A stretch of DNA of 54,019 bases from Oscillospiraceae bacterium (lineage in GTDB: Bacteria; Bacillota; Clostridia; Oscillospirales; Oscillospiraceae). Within the stretch, counting starts at the first letter, position 1. Each line of letters opens with the position of its first letter. The stretch spans positions 1 to 54,019 of the forward strand of contig JAISLF010000032.1 in the NCBI GenBank assembly GCA_031260605.1, written 5' to 3'. The notes beneath the pieces are model-generated. The model searched no databases. It worked only from the letters and a program-made list of their open reading frames with translations, and was not told where the DNA came from. Below are positions 8,540-16,822 of the stretch, piece by piece. The position numbers were made by a program, and so were the translations under genes.

Positions 8540-8926
8540 TTACGAGTAAACGTCCTCAATCGCCTCAAAGCGTCCCTTTTTGTCGGGTCTTGCCTCGCGC
8601 AGAACTGATTTGTAGCTTGCGTCAAAGAAAGCGGCGGACGAGGGGTTTTCCTCTACAAGAAGACGGGCGGCAAGCGCCTGCGGCAGAATGGTTTTGCAGA
8701 TGAAATTCTCAAGGTAAAGAGCGTCCTCCATAGAAGAAAACGTCCTCGGCGTATCGGACTTACCCGTTTCGCAGTAAGGCAGAACCTCTCCGAGCAGAAC
8801 CGTCAGAATGTGCGGCGTGCGGTCAGCATAGTCGCGGTTTTCGGCGGACACGGCGGAGCCGGTTCGCGGGTCAAGCGCGTCAATCAGCGCGCAGGCCGCT
8901 GTGAAAATCTCTGAAACCGTCGTCAT
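8540..8926 (-). CDS. Phage head-tail connector-like protein
   Basis: 128 residues, helical (MTTVSEIFTAACALIDAL, then YADRTPHILTVLLGE). It sits directly behind the major capsid gene, where head-tail adaptor proteins usually lie, and its length fits. No signature motif is seen, so the role is inferred from position and size. The gap to the capsid stop is 12 nt, and the ribosome site (AGGGCAG) is modest. Confidence 0.6.
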   Translation of the reverse strand: MTTVSEIFTAACALIDALDPRTGSAVSAENRDYADRTPHILTVLLGEVLPYCETGKSDTPRTFSSMEDALYLENFICKTILPQALAARLLVEENPSSAAFFDASYKSVLREARPDKKGRFEAIEDVYS

Positions 8927-8938
8927 ATTGAACTGCCC

Positions 8939-10009
8939 TTAACCGACATAGTTAAATTCGGAAACGCCGGAAACAACGCGGGTATTTTGCGGAATGATGT
9001 ATACCCGCACGCGGCAGGGACCTGACAGCGCAAGCGTTGCGGAGGTTCCGCCTGTGAAGTCCTGCGCCGTGTCGCTTGTTTTCGGATTGGAGCCGTCAGT
9101 TGTGTACCGGTTGGTTGAGTTGACTGTACCAGCGACAATAACGCCGTTTGTTGTCGCCGTAATAGTCGGCATTGCGCAAACGTCAGCCGTGCCGCCGCAG
9201 ATAGCGATTCCGTTGAGCTTGGGGTCAAGCACAAACGAATCAAAGTAAAAGCGGCATTCGCCGACATCTCCGTCAATTCCGACGGGGTTTTTCTGCACGC
9301 GAAGTGTTTTGAGTTTCATCGGGTCAACAGAAGCGTCCTTGTGCTTAATCATAAAGTAAAGCCCTGTCGGCAGATATGCCTCAGGCACAGGGACGATATT
9401 CATTCCGTCGATAGAGCCGACAACGCCCTTGGAAATACTTTCCGTACCGAGAGCCTCGCTGCCGATAACCTCGCCCGCTTGCTTCAAGTTATTGTACTGA
9501 CCGAGCGAAATAAACAGCGTGCGGTTCTTGAGCGGAACGCCTCGTGCCGTCATTTCATTGCCCAAAGCAAAGATTTTTTCGATAATCGTTGTTTTGGACG
9601 GCACGGCGGAAGCCAAAGAGATTCCCGCGCCGTAAATCCAGCGGTTAAGGCGGTATTTGTCGATGAAAGGAACGCAGATTTCGTCCCAGTTGCTCTTGAT
9701 CTGCTCATTGCAGTGCTTGACGTTGAGCTGGTCGCTGTTGTTGCCGTTGTCAATTGCAAAGGTAAATGCCTTGTCCTGAGACAGCGTCAGAACCTGCTTT
9801 GTGTCGCCAAGCTCGGAAATTTCGCCGAAACGGTTTCCGGAAGCCTCGCGGTCATAGTCGTGCAGGACTGCCTTGTCAACGGTGTAGACAACAACGGATT
9901 TCGCTCCGTCAAAGTCGAACCTGTCGGAGGTGGAATCCTCCGTAAAGCTGTTTGCCTTGAAACGCTCGGCAATAAGCGGTGAATACTTTGTGGTTAAATT
10001 GAGAGCCAT
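8939..10009 (-). CDS. Phage major capsid protein with C-terminal Ig-like domain
   Basis: 356 residues. The N-terminal 280 residues resemble the major capsid proteins common in Firmicutes prophages (ALNLTTKYSPLIAERF, then DFDGAKSVVVYTVD). The last 75 residues look like a chitobiase-C-terminal/Ig-like module (RYTTDGSNPKTSDTAQ), a type of decoration domain displayed on some capsids. GGAG lies 10 nt before the ATG. The gene is intact, with no stop or frameshift. It follows the scaffold gene after a hairpin that could adjust the scaffold-to-capsid ratio. Confidence 0.85.
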   Translation of the reverse strand: MALNLTTKYSPLIAERFKANSFTEDSTSDRFDFDGAKSVVVYTVDKAVLHDYDREASGNRFGEISELGDTKQVLTLSQDKAFTFAIDNGNNSDQLNVKHCNEQIKSNWDEICVPFIDKYRLNRWIYGAGISLASAVPSKTTIIEKIFALGNEMTARGVPLKNRTLFISLGQYNNLKQAGEVIGSEALGTESISKGVVGSIDGMNIVPVPEAYLPTGLYFMIKHKDASVDPMKLKTLRVQKNPVGIDGDVGECRFYFDSFVLDPKLNGIAICGGTADVCAMPTITATTNGVIVAGTVNSTNRYTTDGSNPKTSDTAQDFTGGTSATLALSGPCRVRVYIIPQNTRVVSGVSEFNYVG

Positions 10010-10051
10010 ACGGCATATTCTCCTGTGTTATAAGTAGTTGTGTCAGTGTAA

Positions 10052-10081
10052 GGGCTTGCCGGAGCTGTTTCCGGCAAGCCC
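10052..10081. other. Hairpin between scaffold and capsid genes
   Basis: 11-bp perfect stem (10052-10062/10071-10081) with an 8-nt loop and no T-run on the minus strand. It is placed where transcript processing or partial termination could set relative expression. Confidence 0.65.
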
Positions 10082-10102
10082 CTGAGCGGAGTCCAAGACC
10101 GC

Positions 10103-10813
10103 TTACGCAGAATACCAATCGGAATAAATCCCGTGTTCCGGTCCTGACTCCTCGGGAAACGCAAGACTGCCCGACGCGCGCGTTTTGTTTACCGCCGCCG
10201 ATTTCAGCCGAAGCAGTTCCCCTGCCAGCCGGTCATTCTCCGCCTTGCGCGCCGCGTCAAGCAAAGAATATCCGTCCGCCACAAGACGCCAGACCTCATC
10301 TCCGAGTTGTTTTGGGTCAAAGTCAGCGCCGTACTCCTGTATGAACCGTGCAATATCGCGGTCACGCGTCAGAACGCCCGCCTGCGCTGCCCGCGCCCTT
10401 TCCTCCTCGGCAAGGAGCTTGTCCGAAACCATTGCTTCGGCTTCCTCAAGGGGAACCTTCTTTTCCTCGCTGAGTTTTTCGGAAAGAACGCGGCGCGTAA
10501 GCTCATCGGGCGAAAGACCGAGCTTTTCGGCTGTAAGCGCAAACACAATTTCGTCGCGGTGCGACCGTGCGTTAACGTCCGCAAGCGCGTCCGCTCTTGA
10601 GCGGATGCGGTCGTAGTCACGCCCTTTTTGTGCAAGCTCTATAGCCTCGGCAAGAGTCAGCGTCTCGTCCTGTCCCATGTACTTGATCGTGATTGTTGGC
10701 TCAGGCTCGCCGCCGCCGTCCGCGTCCTCAGTGACAGTAACGTCCACGTCCTCCGGCAGAAAGATTTCCTCGCCGTCGTCCCAGCCGCCTGCTGCCGATT
10801 GCTTTGTGTCCAT
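10103..10813 (-). CDS. Phage capsid scaffolding-like protein
   Basis: 236 residues. The acidic N-terminus (DDGEEIFLPEDVD) is followed by a long charged, coiled-coil-prone region (about 75-210) with repeated Glu/Lys/Arg, and a short C-terminal tail. Scaffold proteins that direct procapsid assembly have this composition and lie just upstream of the major capsid gene, as here. The ATG at 10813 has AAAAGGAGA at 8 nt. It is the first gene of the minus-strand unit; a portal gene, expected upstream, is absent. Confidence 0.75.
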   Translation of the reverse strand: MDTKQSAAGGWDDGEEIFLPEDVDVTVTEDADGGGEPEPTITIKYMGQDETLTLAEAIELAQKGRDYDRIRSRADALADVNARSHRDEIVFALTAEKLGLSPDELTRRVLSEKLSEEKKVPLEEAEAMVSDKLLAEEERARAAQAGVLTRDRDIARFIQEYGADFDPKQLGDEVWRLVADGYSLLDAARKAENDRLAGELLRLKSAAVNKTRASGSLAFPEESGPEHGIYSDWYSA

Positions 10814-10882
10814 ATCTACATCTCCTTTTTGCACTGGTGTGTGCGTTTTTTTGTCTACGCAAATTTGTTTTTTGCAAGCGGG

Positions 10883-10910
10883 AGTATACAAGGGCGGGCG
10901 GGTTTGTCAA
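10883..10910 (-). promoter_or_regulatory. Sigma-A promoter of the phage-like operon
   Basis: On the minus strand: TTGACA at 10910-10905, a 16-nt spacer, and TATACT at 10888-10883. A second TTGACA copy lies 17 nt further upstream (10927-10922) in a tandem G-rich repeat. The start would be near 10876, giving a leader of about 60 nt before the scaffold ATG. Confidence 0.75.
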
Positions 10911-10974
10911 GGGGGGGCGTTTGTCAAGGGGGGCGTTTGTTTTTGGGAAAGGGAACGTAATGGCGGGGGGCTTC

Positions 10975-11720
10975 GCTTCGTGGTTTTGCTTTGATGTGGG
11001 TGCGTGCAGCCGTGCGCCGTAGGTTGCGGTGTTTGTAATTGCGGCGAAGCTTCGCCTCGCCGCGCTGCTGAGCGCCTGCGCGGCGGGCGGTTCCTTTCTT
11101 GTCTTGGCAAGAAAGGAACCAAAGAAGCCGCTTTTGGGCTTAGGCGGGTTGCAAAGCTACAAGTGTACGTGTCCGTACGTCCGAATTCAGACAGAGCTGC
11201 CGACTGACGGGCTTGCGCCCTATGTGCAGGCAGTAGGTGTCGGCGGGTGGCAACCAAAATTTGGCGAAGCCAACCCGCACCGCGCCCTGCGCTGTGCTGT
11301 GCGGCAAGTAGTTGCGTGTCACGACGCGCAAAGCGCGGAGGTAGACAAGGGCACCCGACCGCACATACACAGCAGAGTGCAGTGGTATGACGCAAGCGTC
11401 TGCGGCAAACCAAACAAGGGACGTCGAGGACGCCGTCCCCTACGGAGATTGTTGTGGTAACGGGGCAATGCATTGAACCGAGAGTCCGCACCGTCCGCCA
11501 CACCAACATCCGCCCCGTCGGGAGACGCACCGTATTGCCGCACAATGCGCGGCAGCAATCGTAGCAGCATAGTCCTTCCGGTTGGCACCCGTAGGAAGTT
11601 CGCGACAGGCTAAATTCTTACCCGAGTCACCCAACCTCGCGACAAGCTTCGCCCCTGCGTGCGGCGCAGCGGAAGCGCTCGCCGCTACCACCGCAATACG
11701 TAGCGGAAAAAAGTAACCGC
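10975..11720 (+). repeat. Dispersed non-coding element, copy C (right end decayed)
   Basis: Left end hairpin at 11089-11101/11108-11120 reads GGTTCC instead of GGTTAC and its partner arm has changed to GGAACC, so pairing is kept. The interior matches B and D. The right hairpin is reduced to one arm near 11702-11716. There is no credible gene. It lies in direct orientation to copy B, and the two copies bracket the phage-like unit. Confidence 0.75.
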
Positions 11721-11868
11721 CGCCACGCGCAGTGGCACGTTTGCGCTGCCACCAGCGCCACCGGTGAACAAGCATTAAGCAGCAATAAGCAAAAGTCCTA
11801 ACGCCAAAGAAACTGTCCGCCATTACACCAAAGCTTAAGGCAAACAAAAAAGCCCGCCAAAAAAGCAA

Positions 11869-11884
11869 CTACAATATATAGTAC
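11869..11884. promoter_or_regulatory. Upstream NrdR-like box
   Basis: Core CAATATATAG fits the NrdR core (C-W-A-T-A-T-A-T-W-G) at all ten positions; the flanks fit less well. It lies about 40 bp upstream of the nrdD -35 element. Confidence 0.5.
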
Positions 11885-11922
11885 CCCGCCTACAAAAAAA
11901 GAAAAAAATTTTCCAATCCCTA

Positions 11923-11952
11923 TTGACACGCACCCCCTAAATGCAGTATACT
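11923..11952 (+). promoter_or_regulatory. Sigma-A promoter of nrdD
   Basis: TTGACA at 11923-11928, an 18-nt spacer, TATACT at 11947-11952. The predicted start is near 11959. Confidence 0.8.
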
Positions 11953-11965
11953 AATAACACTTCAC

Positions 11966-11981
11966 ACACAATATATGGTGT
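11966..11981. promoter_or_regulatory. Downstream NrdR-like box in the nrdD leader
   Basis: ACACAATATATGGTGT differs at one position from the 16-nt NrdR-box consensus. It lies just after the predicted transcription start, a position suited to repression by the ATP/dATP-responsive regulator NrdR. The nrdR gene is not in the window. Confidence 0.6.
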
Positions 11982-12015
11982 GTTAGGACAAGATGGAGCA
12001 CAAGAGGGAAACACA

Positions 12016-14376
12016 ATGTCCGCTATCGGCGAAAAAACAAAAGAAAAACAGTCAAAGCTTACCGAAATTAGAAAGCGTGATGGCAGAGCCGCCCCGTTTG
12101 ACGAGGCGAAAATAGCCGCCGCAATTGAAAAGGCCTTTTTGGCCACGCTGAAAAACCCAATGCCGGATACGGCGGCGGCTCTTGCCTCCGCAGTTTCGGA
12201 AAAGCTCTGCAGTGAGGGCAACCCCACTCCGGATGTCGAGCACGTTCAGGATGTAGTTGAAAACACGCTGATAGACGGCGGGTTTGTCACAACGGCAAAG
12301 GCATATATCCTCTACCGTAACGAGCGGCAGAAAAACCGCGACCTAAAGTCGCGTCTTATGCGCACGTTCGAGGAGATAACCTACGCGGGCGCGAAAGGCT
12401 CAGATGTTCTGCGCGAAAACGCGAATGTAGACGGCGACACCGCAATGGGCGTTATGCTAAAGTACGGCTCTGAGGCGGCAAAGGAGTTCTACCACAAGCG
12501 CGTGCTGTCAGACAAGCACTCGCGCGCGCACCGCGAGGGTGATATTCACATTCACGACCTCGACTTCTTAACGCTGACGACGACCTGCACGCAGATTGAC
12601 ATACTCAAGCTTTTCGAGGGCGGCTTTTCCACGGGACACGGAACGCTGCGTGAGCCTAACGACATTCAGTCGTACGCGGCGCTTGCATGTATTGCCGTTC
12701 AGTCCAACCAGAATGACCAGCACGGTGGGCAGAGCATAGTCAACTTCGACTACGGTATGGCGGACGGCGTGCGCAAAACATTTGTGCGGCTGTACCGCAG
12801 CAACGTCGCCAAAATGCTTATGCTGATGAAAGGAACGCCGGATCCGGCAGACGAACTGAAGCAGCTTATCGCGGATATTGACGCGAAAACGGGTCTGCAC
12901 CCAAAACTGTCGGACAGTTCGGAATATCTTGCGCAGGAAGCGCCGATACTTGCCGAAAAGTACAGCCTGACAGCTGAGGAAGTGCAAAAGGTGCAGCAAA
13001 CGGCGCACCACCACGCGGAAAAGGAAACAAACCGCGCGTGCTTTCAGGCGATGGAGGCGTTTATCCATAACCTGAACACGATGCATTCGCGCGCGGGCGC
13101 ACAAACACCGTTCTCATCGATAAACTACGGTATGGACACCTCCCCCGAGGGGCGTATGGTAGTAAAAAATCTGCTGGAAACAACACTTGAGGGTTTGGGT
13201 CACGGCGAAACGCCGATTTTTCCGATTCAGATTTTCCGCGTTAAAGAGGGCGTGAACCTGAATGAGGGAGACCCGAACTATGACCTGTTCCGCCTTGCAA
13301 TCAAAACCTCGGCAAAGCGCCTTTTCCCGAATTTCTCATTTATGGACGCGCCGTTTAATAAGCGGTACTACAAGGGCACGCCCGAAACAGAGATTGCGTA
13401 TATGGGCTGCCGCACGCGCGTTATTGGAAATGTGCACGACACGGAGCGCGAGGTTTCAAACGGACGCGGCAATCTGTCGTTCACAACAATAAATCTGCCG
13501 CGCCTTGCGATAAAGGCAAAGGGCGATATTGAGCGGTTCTTTGAGGATCTTGACGATAAGGTGGAGCTTGTATTTGAGCAGCTGCTGGAGCGCTTTGAGA
13601 TTCAGTGCCGCAAGCACGTTTACAACTACCCGTTCCTGATGGGGCAGGGCGTTTGGATTGACAGCGAAAAGCTGGAATGGGACGATGAGGTGCGCGAGGT
13701 GCTGAAGCACGGTACGCTCACGGTTGGCTTCATAGGTCTTGCGGAGTGCCTCAAGGCGCTAATCGGAGAGCACCACGGCGAGTCTGAAAGGGCGCAGAAT
13801 CTCGGGCTTCAGATAGTGTCCTATATGCGGCACAAGTGCGACATAAAGGCTGAGGAAACAAAGCTGAACTTCTCGCTTATCGCAACTCCGGCGGAGGGAC
13901 TTTCCGGACGCTTTGTTGTGATTGACCGCAAGAAATTCGGAGAAATTCCCGGCGTAACCGACCGCGACTATTATACAAACAGCTTCCACGTGCCGGTGTA
14001 TTACCCGATAACGGCGTTCAAGAAAATCTCGATAGAAGCGCCGTACCATGAGCTGACAAACGCGGGGCACATCAGCTATATTGAGATGGACGGTGACCCG
14101 TCGCAAAATCTGGAGGCGTTTGAAAAAATCATACGCCATATGCACAAAAGCGGAATCGGCTACGGCTCGGTTAACCACCCCGTAGACCGCGACCCCGTGT
14201 GCAACTACACGGGCATAATCGGCGACGCCTGCCCGCAGTGCGGACGGCATGAGTTTGAAAACGGACCGGGCTTTGAGCGAATCCGCAGAATCACGGGTTA
14301 TCTTGTCGGTACGCTTGAGCGCTTTAACAACGGCAAGCGCGCCGAAGAAAAAGACAGGGTGAAGCACAACATTTAG
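12016..14376 (+). CDS. nrdD: Anaerobic (class III) ribonucleoside-triphosphate reductase
   Basis: 786-residue glycyl-radical enzyme that reduces ribonucleoside triphosphates to deoxy forms without oxygen. An N-terminal ATP-cone regulatory domain (about 15-105, starting EIRKRDGRAAPFDEAKI) precedes the catalytic barrel. Near the C-terminus, a zinc site (CNYTG, then CPQCG) is followed by RRITGYLVGT, whose Gly would carry the radical. The ATG at 12016, after GAGGGAA, is preferred to the ATG at 11941, which overlaps the promoter. The usual partner gene nrdG (radical-SAM activase) is not next door. NrdR-like boxes suggest control by deoxynucleotide supply. Confidence 0.95.
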   Translation: MSAIGEKTKEKQSKLTEIRKRDGRAAPFDEAKIAAAIEKAFLATLKNPMPDTAAALASAVSEKLCSEGNPTPDVEHVQDVVENTLIDGGFVTTAKAYILYRNERQKNRDLKSRLMRTFEEITYAGAKGSDVLRENANVDGDTAMGVMLKYGSEAAKEFYHKRVLSDKHSRAHREGDIHIHDLDFLTLTTTCTQIDILKLFEGGFSTGHGTLREPNDIQSYAALACIAVQSNQNDQHGGQSIVNFDYGMADGVRKTFVRLYRSNVAKMLMLMKGTPDPADELKQLIADIDAKTGLHPKLSDSSEYLAQEAPILAEKYSLTAEEVQKVQQTAHHHAEKETNRACFQAMEAFIHNLNTMHSRAGAQTPFSSINYGMDTSPEGRMVVKNLLETTLEGLGHGETPIFPIQIFRVKEGVNLNEGDPNYDLFRLAIKTSAKRLFPNFSFMDAPFNKRYYKGTPETEIAYMGCRTRVIGNVHDTEREVSNGRGNLSFTTINLPRLAIKAKGDIERFFEDLDDKVELVFEQLLERFEIQCRKHVYNYPFLMGQGVWIDSEKLEWDDEVREVLKHGTLTVGFIGLAECLKALIGEHHGESERAQNLGLQIVSYMRHKCDIKAEETKLNFSLIATPAEGLSGRFVVIDRKKFGEIPGVTDRDYYTNSFHVPVYYPITAFKKISIEAPYHELTNAGHISYIEMDGDPSQNLEAFEKIIRHMHKSGIGYGSVNHPVDRDPVCNYTGIIGDACPQCGRHEFENGPGFERIRRITGYLVGTLERFNNGKRAEEKDRVKHNI

Positions 14377-14401
14377 CGCGCCGCATAAAAAAAGCTTCTA
14401 C

Positions 14402-14438
14402 AGCAAACCGCACCGCAATGTGCGGTTTGCTTTTTTTT
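14402..14438 (+). terminator. Terminator after nrdD
   Basis: 12-bp stem (14402-14413/14420-14431), 6-nt loop, then a run of eight T to 14438. Confidence 0.9.
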
Positions 14439-14502
14439 GCGGTATCGCCCGCAGGAACGCCCGAGTCCGCGTGTTCCGACAGCTTTTGCATATGCTCCGC
14501 GT

Positions 14503-14508
14503 TATAAT
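14503..14508 (+). promoter_or_regulatory. Possible -10 element of the spoIIA operon
   Basis: TATAAT occurs 50 bp before spoIIAA. I see no convincing -35 at normal spacing, and no clear sigma-H pattern, so the promoter class is unresolved. Confidence 0.35.
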
Positions 14509-14557
14509 ACAGTCATTACAAACGGCGGGCGCAAGGCACCACAAGGAGATACAAAGG

Positions 14558-14872
14558 ATGAACATTCAGGCTTCACTGACGGCTGACGGCTTGGTTTTTC
14601 GGCTGTCAGGCGAGATAGACCACTATTCCGTTCAGTCGGCCTTTGAGTTTATTGAAAGCACGCTGTCGGAAACGCCGGCGGGAGCTGTTGCCCTCGATTT
14701 TGCCGAGGTCAGCTTTATGGACACGTCCGGACTTGCGCTCATAATCAAAACAGGCAAGGCTGTCGGCGCGGACGTTGGCGGACTGTCCGTTATCAACGCA
14801 AACACGCGCATACGGCAGATACTCGACGTTGCCGGGCTGTCCTCCGCGGTTTTGCGCGAGGACGCGCAGTAA
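14558..14872 (+). CDS. spoIIAA: Anti-sigma-F factor antagonist SpoIIAA
   Basis: 104-residue STAS-domain protein. In forespore development the dephosphorylated form binds SpoIIAB and frees sigma-F. The conserved phosphorylation motif is FMDTSGLAL, with Ser57 as the likely SpoIIAB target. The ATG at 14558 has AAGGAGA upstream; the open frame before it starts inside the nrdD terminator and is not used. First gene of spoIIAA-spoIIAB-sigF, the standard order in spore-forming Firmicutes. Confidence 0.92.
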   Translation: MNIQASLTADGLVFRLSGEIDHYSVQSAFEFIESTLSETPAGAVALDFAEVSFMDTSGLALIIKTGKAVGADVGGLSVINANTRIRQILDVAGLSSAVLREDAQ

Positions 14873-14922
14873 ATTAATCAGCAAGCCCCATTAGCGGGTG
14901 GTTTTACATAAGGATAAACATA

Positions 14923-15372
14923 ATGAAAGAGATAAACAAGGTGCGGTTTGAGTTCTTGAGCCGCTCCGTAAACGAAAGCCTGGCGCGTGCGTACATAGCG
15001 GTGTTCTGCGCGCAGGCAGACCCGACGGTTGACGAGGTGGGCGACGTTAAAACCGCGGTGTCCGAAGCGGTGACAAACGCGGTTGTGCACGCGTACCCCG
15101 ACACGCTCGGACGCGTGCGCGTTGTGGCACGCCTTTTTGACGACAGCAGCGTTGAGGTTGTGGTGCGCGACTGGGGCGTCGGAATCGCGGACGTGCAAAA
15201 AGCCCGCGAACCGCTTTTTACAACCGGCGACGATATGCGAAGCGGAATGGGCTTTACGATTATGGAGAGCTTCTGCGATAAAATCAAGGTGAAAAGCGTG
15301 CCGGGCAAGGGGACGACGATCACGCTGCGCAAAAGCTTTTCAACAAAGGCGGGAGACGGCGCTGCGATATGA
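14923..15372 (+). CDS. spoIIAB: Anti-sigma-F factor / serine kinase SpoIIAB
   Basis: 149-residue GHKL-fold protein that holds sigma-F inactive and phosphorylates SpoIIAA. Visible ATP-binding motifs are EAVTNAVVHAYP (N-box), DWGVGIAD (G1) and SGMGFTIME (G2). Length and order match the family. AAGGATAA lies before the ATG. Its stop overlaps the sigF start (ATGA at 15369), indicating translational coupling that would keep anti-sigma and sigma factor in balance. Confidence 0.93.
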   Translation: MKEINKVRFEFLSRSVNESLARAYIAVFCAQADPTVDEVGDVKTAVSEAVTNAVVHAYPDTLGRVRVVARLFDDSSVEVVVRDWGVGIADVQKAREPLFTTGDDMRSGMGFTIMESFCDKIKVKSVPGKGTTITLRKSFSTKAGDGAAI

Positions 15373-16175
15373 CGGATACGGAAATTGACGGAACCGCAGC
15401 CTTTTGCGCAACCTCAGCTTCCGACAGCGCCGCACAAGACGCACCGCCGCCCGTTATTTCAGACACGATACTTGCCGCGATAAACGGCGATGTTGACGCG
15501 GCGGGACGCGCGATAACCGAAAACTCCGCCCTTGTGTGGAGTATTGTCCGCAGGTTTGCGGGGCGCGGGGCTGAAAGCGAGGATTTATACCAAATCGGCT
15601 GTATCGGCTTTGTAAAGGCTTTACGCAGTTTTGACCAGTCGCTGGGTTTGCACTTTTCAACCTACGCCGTGCCGAAAATCATCGGCGAGATTCGTCGCTT
15701 TTTGCGTGACGACGGTCCGGTAAAGGTCAGCCGCAGCCTAAAGGAGCTTGCGAGCAAAATCCGCTTTGCACGGTATACGCTTGAGCAGGAAAAGGGACGC
15801 GCGCCGACTGTTTCGGAGGTTGCGCAGTTCGTCGGAGCAAGCCCTGAGGAGGTTGCCGAGGCGGAAAGCGCGGTATCAGACCCGCAGTCGCTCAACGCGC
15901 CGTTTCGGGTGGGCGATTCCGGGGCAGGGGGCGAAAAGGAATTCGGCTTTCTGTCCGTAATCTCGGACGACGCGTCCGAGACTGAGACAATCGACTCAAT
16001 CGACCTGTTCACGGCCGCCTGTGAGCTGCCCGACCGGGAGCGGGCGGTTATAGCCCTGCGCTATATGCGCGGACTTACGCAGTCCGACACGGCAAGGGTG
16101 CTCGGTATAAGTCAGGTGCAGGTATCGCGAGTTGAGAAAAAGGCGCTGGAGCTGCTGCGGGAAAAGTTAGAGTAG
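15369..16175 (+). CDS. sigF: Forespore sigma factor SigF (SpoIIAC)
   Basis: 268-residue sigma-70-family protein that directs early forespore transcription. Region 2 is clear (SEDLYQIGCIGFVKALRSFD, then STYAVPKIIGEIRRFLRDD), region 3 holds VSRSLKELA, and region 4 ends with the helix-turn-helix LTQSDTARVLGISQVQVSR. The first 35 residues are a low-complexity extension not usual in Bacillus sigma-F. Start overlaps the spoIIAB stop. Confidence 0.92.
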   Translation: MTDTEIDGTAAFCATSASDSAAQDAPPPVISDTILAAINGDVDAAGRAITENSALVWSIVRRFAGRGAESEDLYQIGCIGFVKALRSFDQSLGLHFSTYAVPKIIGEIRRFLRDDGPVKVSRSLKELASKIRFARYTLEQEKGRAPTVSEVAQFVGASPEEVAEAESAVSDPQSLNAPFRVGDSGAGGEKEFGFLSVISDDASETETIDSIDLFTAACELPDRERAVIALRYMRGLTQSDTARVLGISQVQVSRVEKKALELLREKLE

Positions 16176-16194
16176 GCGGCAGCGGAAAACAAAA

Positions 16195-16225
16195 CAAACG
16201 GCGGGGCAAATTGCCCCGCCGTTTG
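16195..16225 (+). terminator. Hairpin terminator after sigF
   Basis: A perfect 15-bp inverted repeat around one central base. The following sequence is only moderately T-rich, so termination may be partial. Confidence 0.65.
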
Positions 16226-16305
16226 CGTTGTTAAAAAGTCTGCCGTTTCTGTTGGCAACGAATATTTAAGTTGTAAAGAAGGTTTGGAGGAATATAAAAA
16301 AGGAC

Positions 16306-16334
16306 TTGACAAACCGGTAATAGTGTTTTATATT
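16306..16334 (+). promoter_or_regulatory. Sigma-A promoter of the marR-MFS operon
   Basis: TTGACA at 16306-16311, a 17-nt spacer, TATATT at 16329-16334. Confidence 0.85.
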
Positions 16335-16367
16335 AGTTAAGTGAAATTATATAATATTAGTTAACTA
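16331..16367. promoter_or_regulatory. Probable MarR operator, duplicated
   Basis: TATTAGTTAA occurs twice, at 16331-16340 and 16355-16364, 24 bp apart. The second copy lies in a perfect palindrome TAGTTAACTA (16358-16367). The first overlaps the -10 box, so binding would block transcription. This suggests autorepression by the adjacent MarR protein. Confidence 0.6.
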
Positions 16368-16384
16368 TAAGCGGGAGGCGATAT

Positions 16385-16822
16385 ATGACTTTTTCTGAAG
16401 CTATGAACTACTTTTATTTCCGCGCGTCAGTCAGCGAGCTGAAAATGCTGAATAAATCCGACTACACGCTGGGCATATCATACCACAGCATGCTATATCT
16501 CAATGTAGTTGCGAGTGTTGAGAACTGCACGGTTTCAAAACTCGCGGAGCTGATGCAAATCACCAAGTCCGGCGCGACGCTCAAGGTAAACGACCTTGTA
16601 AAGCACGGCTTTTTAACAAAAACACAAAGCGCGGAGGACGGGCGAGTATTTTTCCTTGCACTGACTCCGAAAATCGCCGAGGTTTACGGGATGTTCAGCA
16701 AAATTGGCGCTGAAATTGAGTCTGCGCTGCAAACTAAATACAGCAGAGCAGAGATTTCTCTGCTTGCGGAAATGCTCCGCACCGTGTCGGATTATGAGGG
16801 GGTTTCAAACAATGAAAACTAA
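16385..16822 (+). CDS. MarR-family transcriptional regulator
   Basis: 145-residue winged-helix regulator. The recognition segment reads CTVSKLAELMQITKSGATLKV and the wing includes EDGRVFFLALT. Such proteins usually repress a neighbouring efflux operon and release DNA when a small molecule binds. The stop overlaps the MFS gene by 11 nt, so both are one unit behind a strong promoter with operator-like repeats. GGGAGG lies before the ATG. The inducer is unknown. Confidence 0.85.
   Translation: MTFSEAMNYFYFRASVSELKMLNKSDYTLGISYHSMLYLNVVASVENCTVSKLAELMQITKSGATLKVNDLVKHGFLTKTQSAEDGRVFFLALTPKIAEVYGMFSKIGAEIESALQTKYSRAEISLLAEMLRTVSDYEGVSNNEN

Noticed and set aside
11941..12015. ATG at 11941 as the nrdD start
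   Set aside because: It lies within the promoter, before the predicted transcription start.
12568..14367. Long minus-strand frames opposite nrdD
   Set aside because: They are shadows of the codon bias of nrdD.
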